Positions 60,876-64,000 of a stretch of 64,000 nt of DNA are shown here, piece after piece. The position numbers and the translations under genes are program-made. The stretch spans positions 2,790,001 to 2,854,000 of the forward strand of contig NZ_JARUMJ010000001.1 of the NCBI RefSeq assembly GCF_036898465.1, in the 5' to 3' direction. Each line of letters starts with the position of its first letter. Within the stretch, counting starts at the first letter, position 1. The notes below the pieces were generated by a model. It had not been told where the DNA came from. It worked only from the letters and a program-made list of their open reading frames with translations, and did not search any database. This DNA is from Streptomyces sp. B21-105. GTDB taxonomy: Bacteria > Actinomycetota > Actinomycetes > Streptomycetales > Streptomycetaceae.

Positions 60876-61083
60876 CGTCGGCGCCAGCCGGCCGGCGGAC
60901 CTTGTCGCGCTTCATGTAATACCAGGTCATGTTGGACGACAGGCCCGCGAGCAGCACCCAGACGATGCCCAGGAAGCTGCCCTGGACGAAGGAGACGACC
61001 GCCGCGGCCACCGCGAGCACACAGACGACGAGGCTGTAGAGGGCGAGTCGCCGGGCCGTTCGGGACGGGGGAAGGGGGGACAT
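60865..61083 (-). CDS. Small two-helix membrane protein, unknown function
   Basis: A 72-aa protein (MSPLPPSRTARRLALYSLVV...) with two membrane helices (about 13-33 and 38-55) and a basic Tyr-rich tail (TWYYMKRDKVRRPAG). It runs leftward and its last 11 bases overlap the convergent site-2-protease gene. GGAGAA precedes the ATG. A conserved Streptomyces small membrane protein by appearance; no family recognised. Confidence 0.6.
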   Translation of the reverse strand: MSPLPPSRTARRLALYSLVVCVLAVAAAVVSFVQGSFLGIVWVLLAGLSSNMTWYYMKRDKVRRPAGADVTG

Positions 61084-61172
61084 GGTGCGGTTCTCCTGTC
61101 GAAGGGACACGGCTCGGGGGCGCGGCTCGGGGGACACGGCTGGACGGGCTCCGACCAGTGTCCCCCATGCGC

Positions 61173-61901
61173 TCAGACGTCCGTGACGCGCAGCCCGGCG
61201 TGGGCCTTGTAGCGGCGGTTGACCGAGATCAGGTTGGCGACCAGGGACTCCACCTGGTGGGCATTGCGCAGCCGGCCGGCGAAGACGCCGCGCATGCCGG
61301 GGATGCGGCCGGCCAGCGCCTGCACGATCTCCACGTCGGCCCGCTCCTCGCCGAGGACCATCACGTCGGTGTCGATCTCGTCGATCTCCGGGTCCTGGAG
61401 CAGGACGGCCGACAGGTGGTGGAAGGCGGCGGCGACCCGGGAGTCGGGCAGCAGGGCGGCGGCCTGCTCGGCGGCGCTGCCCTCCTCCGGCTTGAGCGCG
61501 TAGGCGCCCTTCTTGTCGAAGCCGAGCGGGTTGACGCAGTCGACGACGAGCTTGCCGGCCAGTTCCTCGCGCAGGGAGTCCAGGGTCTTGCCGTGGCCGT
61601 CCCACGGGACGGCGACGATCACGATGTCGCTGCGGCGCGCGGTCTCGGCGTTGTCGGCGCCCTCGACGCCGTGGCCGAGTTCCTCGGCGGCGGCCAGGGC
61701 GCGGTCGGCGGCACGCGAGCCGATGATCACCTTCTGGCCGGCCTTGGCGAGCCGGTAGGCGAGGCCCTTGCCCTGCGGCCCGGTGCCGCCGAGCACGCCG
61801 ACGACCAGTCCGGAGACGTCTGGGAGGTCCCACGGGTCCTTCGCGGGCGCCTTCGCCGGCGCGCCCGCGGAGGCGTTTCGTGCACTGTCGGTAGAGGTCA
61901 T
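61173..61901 (-). CDS. npdG: NADPH-dependent F420 reductase NpdG
   Basis: A 242-aa protein making reduced coenzyme F420 from NADPH. The Rossmann motif GVLGGTGPQGKGLAYRLAKA (about 34-53), an Arg-rich NADPH site IGSRAADRALAAA and VNPLGFDKKGAYAL are diagnostic of the family. The N-terminal 25 residues are Ala/Pro-rich and variable. F420H2 serves many Streptomyces reductases in secondary metabolism. It is transcribed alone and the ATG is unambiguous in the alignment I recall. Confidence 0.92.
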   Translation of the reverse strand: MTSTDSARNASAGAPAKAPAKDPWDLPDVSGLVVGVLGGTGPQGKGLAYRLAKAGQKVIIGSRAADRALAAAEELGHGVEGADNAETARRSDIVIVAVPWDGHGKTLDSLREELAGKLVVDCVNPLGFDKKGAYALKPEEGSAAEQAAALLPDSRVAAAFHHLSAVLLQDPEIDEIDTDVMVLGEERADVEIVQALAGRIPGMRGVFAGRLRNAHQVESLVANLISVNRRYKAHAGLRVTDV

Positions 61902-62003
61902 GGGCCGACTTTACGTGGGGGCGTGCGGCGGTCTTCCCCACGTCGGGTGAATGGGGGGCGATCGCCGGGCGGCGGCGGCCGGACTGCGACAGCATGCGGC
62001 GGC

Positions 62004-62618
62004 ATGGACGCCGTACGGGTCGCGTTGCTGCGTGAGGTGCTCGCCGGGACCGAGTGGCTGGGGGCCACCCGGCGGTTCGCGGCGGTGCTGCGGGGGTCGG
62101 TGGTGTCGCACGGGGGCGGGCTGCTGTTGGTCGGCTCGGCGCGGTACGAGCCCTGGCATCTGGCGGCGCATCTGGTCGACGAGGCCGCGTGGTCGGGCAC
62201 TCGGGAACTGGCGCCGACGCTGGTGCGGCATCACCCTCGCCCGACGGACCCGGCGCACCTGGCGGTCGGCCTGGGCCGGATCGAGGCGGCGCGGCGCGGC
62301 GAGACGCTGCTGGTGGCGACGCCGGCGGGGGACGCGCCGCTGTTGGAGCGGGTGTCGGACGCCCGGCGGGCCGGCGTCACGATCCTGGCGCTCGGTGTCG
62401 GCAAGGGCGTCGGCGTCGGCGAGGCGGAGCTGACGGCCCTGGCGCACGAGACGCTGGCCGTCCCGGACGGCTCCGCGCTGGACCTGGACACAGTGCAGCA
62501 CCTGGTGAGCGCGGCGGCCGGCGAGACGCTGCCCCCGACCCGGGGACGCCGGCGGTTCCGGGACCGTCTCTCCCACCTCGCCGAACGCCTGACAGCCCCA
62601 CCCCCACCCGCCTGGTGA
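62004..62618 (+). CDS. Conserved protein of unknown function
   Basis: A 204-aa soluble protein beginning MDAVRVALLREVLAGTEWLG. Alternating strands and helices with RYEPWHLAAHLVDEAAWSG (about 46-64), TLLVATPAGDAPLLERVSDA (about 99-118) and GVTILALGVG (about 122-131) suggest an alpha/beta fold, possibly nucleotide-binding, but there is no P-loop. It is divergent from npdG. I do not recognise a named family. Confidence 0.6.
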   Translation: MDAVRVALLREVLAGTEWLGATRRFAAVLRGSVVSHGGGLLLVGSARYEPWHLAAHLVDEAAWSGTRELAPTLVRHHPRPTDPAHLAVGLGRIEAARRGETLLVATPAGDAPLLERVSDARRAGVTILALGVGKGVGVGEAELTALAHETLAVPDGSALDLDTVQHLVSAAAGETLPPTRGRRRFRDRLSHLAERLTAPPPPAW

Positions 62619-62663
62619 CCACCCCGACCCGCAGGGGCGGGGACGGGCGGGGGTGACCCAAGG

Positions 62664-62746
62664 GCCCGGCCCGGCGGCAAGGTCGGCCCGGCGGCAGGGG
62701 CGGCCCGGCGGCAGGGGCGGCCGATGGCAGGGGCAACCGGTGGCGT
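62664..62746. repeat. 17-bp tandem repeat array
   Basis: Imperfect tandem copies of ggcccggcggcaggggc, at least four, lie between the unknown gene and the MFS remnant. Confidence 0.7.
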
Positions 62747-62800
62747 CGTAGGGGAAAGGCAGTTGCCGCTCTCTCCCGAGACGGCCGAGCATGGCCCCTC

Positions 62801-63129
62801 GTGACCGACGACGACACCCCGGCCGCTCCCGCTCCCCCGCCCTCCGGTCTGCGTGCGCTGCTCCCCGATCTCGCCCCCTGGCGGGCCTCCCGGGATTTCC
62901 GGCGGCTGTGGGTCTCGGGGACGATCTCCGGGTTCGGGACCTTCCTCACGTTTGTGGCGCTGCCGGTGCAGGTGAAGGAGCTGACCGGGTCGGCCGCCGC
63001 GGTCGGCGCGATCGGGGCCGTGGAGCTGGTGCCGCTCGTGGTGTCCGGGCTGTAGAGCGGACGAACGAGCACGCGGTGCGGCTGCGCGCGCAACGCGCCG
63101 CCGCGCCCTCGTCGGCGCTGGACGGCTGA
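62801..63129 (+). pseudogene. MFS transporter remnant with internal deletion
   Basis: Residues 1-84 from the GTG at 62801 read as the cytoplasmic N-terminus and first helices of an MFS (MFS_3) pump: WRASRDFRRLWVSGTISGFG, FLTFVALPVQVKELTG. The frame stops at 63055. In another frame the typical C-terminal tail of the same family follows directly (RTNEHAVRLRAQRAAAP, ending SALDG and a stop at 63127). About 300 internal codons are missing. The stop abuts the convergent next gene. Confidence 0.72.
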
Positions 63130-63363
63130 TCAGCCGCCGTCCGGCGCTCCGCCCTTGGGGGCGTCGTGCCACTTGGGGTCGTTCTCCCATTCGAGGTTGC
63201 GCTCGCGGGCTGTCTCCATCGCGTGCTCGGCCTCCCCGCGGGTTGCGTAGGGGCCGAAGCGGTCCTTGCCCGGGCAGTCGGGGCCCTCTTCGACCTTCTT
63301 GTGCTCCAGGCAGTAGTACCACTCGCCCGGCTTGCCTGCGGTCCGCTTCTTGAACAGGGGCAT
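63130..63363 (-). CDS. Conserved small soluble protein (SPOR-like)
   Basis: A 77-aa protein beginning [20 protein letters not shown]. It has one Cys pair ([15 protein letters not shown]), and the segment [20 protein letters not shown] resembles a SPOR-type or similar small repeat domain. AGGAG lies before the ATG at 63363. It sits between the MFS remnant and methionine aminopeptidase, in a position that seems conserved in Streptomyces. Function unknown. Confidence 0.62.
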   Translation of the reverse strand: MPLFKKRTAGKPGEWYYCLEHKKVEEGPDCPGKDRFGPYATRGEAEHAMETARERNLEWENDPKWHDAPKGGAPDGG

Positions 63364-63420
63364 GACGGCTCCTCTCGCCATCGTCATGTTCCCCCATGGC
63401 CGCTCGTTAGACTCACTGGC

Positions 63421-64000
63421 ATGTCTGGCCAGTCACTGCTCGTCCCAGGCGAGCTGTCCCCCACCCGTTCCGTGCCCGGAAACATCCGCCGGCCCGAGTA
63501 CGTCGGCAAGCCCGCGCCGACGCCGTACACCGGGCCGGAGGTGCAGACGCCGGAGACGATCGAGGCGATGCGCCGGGCCGGCCGGATCGCCGCGCGGGCG
63601 ATGGAGGAGGCGGCGAAGCTGATCTCCCCGGGCGTCACCACCGACGAGCTGGACAGGGTCGCGCACGAGTACATGTGCGATCACGGCGCCTACCCGTCGA
63701 CGCTCGGCTACCGCGGCTTCCCGAAGTCCCTGTGCACGAGCGTGAACGAGGTGATCTGCCACGGCATCCCGGACTCGACGGTCCTGCGCGACGGCGACAT
63801 CGTCAACCTGGACGTGACGGCGTACATCGGCGGGGTGCACGGCGACAACAACGCCACGTACCTGGTGGGGGACGTGGACGAGGAGTCGCGGCTGCTGGTG
63901 GAGCGGACCCGGGAGTCGCTGGAGCGGGCGATCAAGGCGGTCAGGCCCGGCCGGCAGATCAACATCATCGGGCGGGTCATCGAGTCGTACGCGAAGCGGT
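63421..64000 (+). CDS. map: Methionine aminopeptidase type I, 3' end cut by window
   Basis: The first 193 codons of a type I methionine aminopeptidase, which removes N-terminal Met from new proteins. Seen: an N-terminal extension [19 protein letters not shown] (the SH3-ligand-like region of actinobacterial MetAP), then [20 protein letters not shown], the metal-binding [12 protein letters not shown] (Asp and His ligands) and [13 protein letters not shown] (His). The ATG at 63421 is clear. The window ends before the C-terminal metal residues. Confidence 0.93.
   Translation, partial: MSGQSLLVPGELSPTRSVPGNIRRPEYVGKPAPTPYTGPEVQTPETIEAMRRAGRIAARAMEEAAKLISPGVTTDELDRVAHEYMCDHGAYPSTLGYRGFPKSLCTSVNEVICHGIPDSTVLRDGDIVNLDVTAYIGGVHGDNNATYLVGDVDEESRLLVERTRESLERAIKAVRPGRQINIIGRVIESYAKR

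Overview
The window is high-GC actinobacterial DNA from a Streptomyces chromosome core. The gene content, the frequent GTG starts and the order glnII, glnRII, malGFE/malR, glnE, glnA2, nadE, panB agree with what I recall of the Streptomyces coelicolor chromosome around SCO2200-SCO2260. This comparison is from memory and was not run as an alignment.

Layout. 1-6.6 kb: a secreted lactococcin-972-like protein, a HEAT-repeat protein, htpX and pspAB (envelope-stress pair), an AlkZ-like winged-helix protein and small unknowns. 6.8-10.6 kb: an ArsC-like protein, a secreted protein, glutamine synthetase II with a four-part GlnR box, then a probable cysteine leader peptide and the OmpR-type regulator GlnRII. 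10.6-19.5 kb: an SDR epimerase, a NarL-type two-component pair, a secreted DUF1996 protein, a lipoprotein, a membrane-anchored sigma-factor-like protein, a TetR regulator and a tautomerase-like protein. 19.6-33.5 kb: the starch and maltodextrin block, with a very large amylopullulanase, alpha-amylase, the cytoplasmic alpha-glucosidase AglA, the MalEFG ABC importer and the divergent repressor MalR. TGCAAG/CTTGCA boxes lie in the control regions. 33.7-42.8 kb: a PAP2 phosphatase, GlnE, a VOC protein, GlnA2 (a GSI-like enzyme), an NsrR-type NO sensor whose partner flavohaemoglobin gene is reduced to a 3' stub, and a DUF3105/DUF305 pair. 43-50 kb: a secreted sedolisin protease, NAD+ synthetase, a PIN-domain toxin with a damaged antitoxin, an MFS pump and an EEP-family phosphodiesterase. 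50.5-64 kb: a TetR/DHA2 drug-efflux pair with a clear operator, panB, a 26-bp tandem array, a DrrAB-like ABC exporter, a 1182-aa SARP/NB-ARC/TPR regulator, a site-2-protease-like protein, npdG, and the 5' part of methionine aminopeptidase.

Functional themes. Nitrogen metabolism is represented by glnII, glnRII, glnE and glnA2. Starch use forms one coherent route: extracellular amylase and amylopullulanase release maltodextrins, MalEFG imports them, AglA cleaves them, and MalR represses the set.

Most unusual points: three or four gene remnants (hydrolase, hmp, MFS, antitoxin) beside intact neighbours; many short tandem repeats in intergenic DNA, some beside these scars; a probable leader peptide before glnRII; a sigma-factor-like fold tethered to the membrane; and an NsrR gene left without hmp while both candidate operators survive. 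I found no rRNA, tRNA, insertion sequence, prophage or CRISPR array. No biosynthetic gene cluster is evident.
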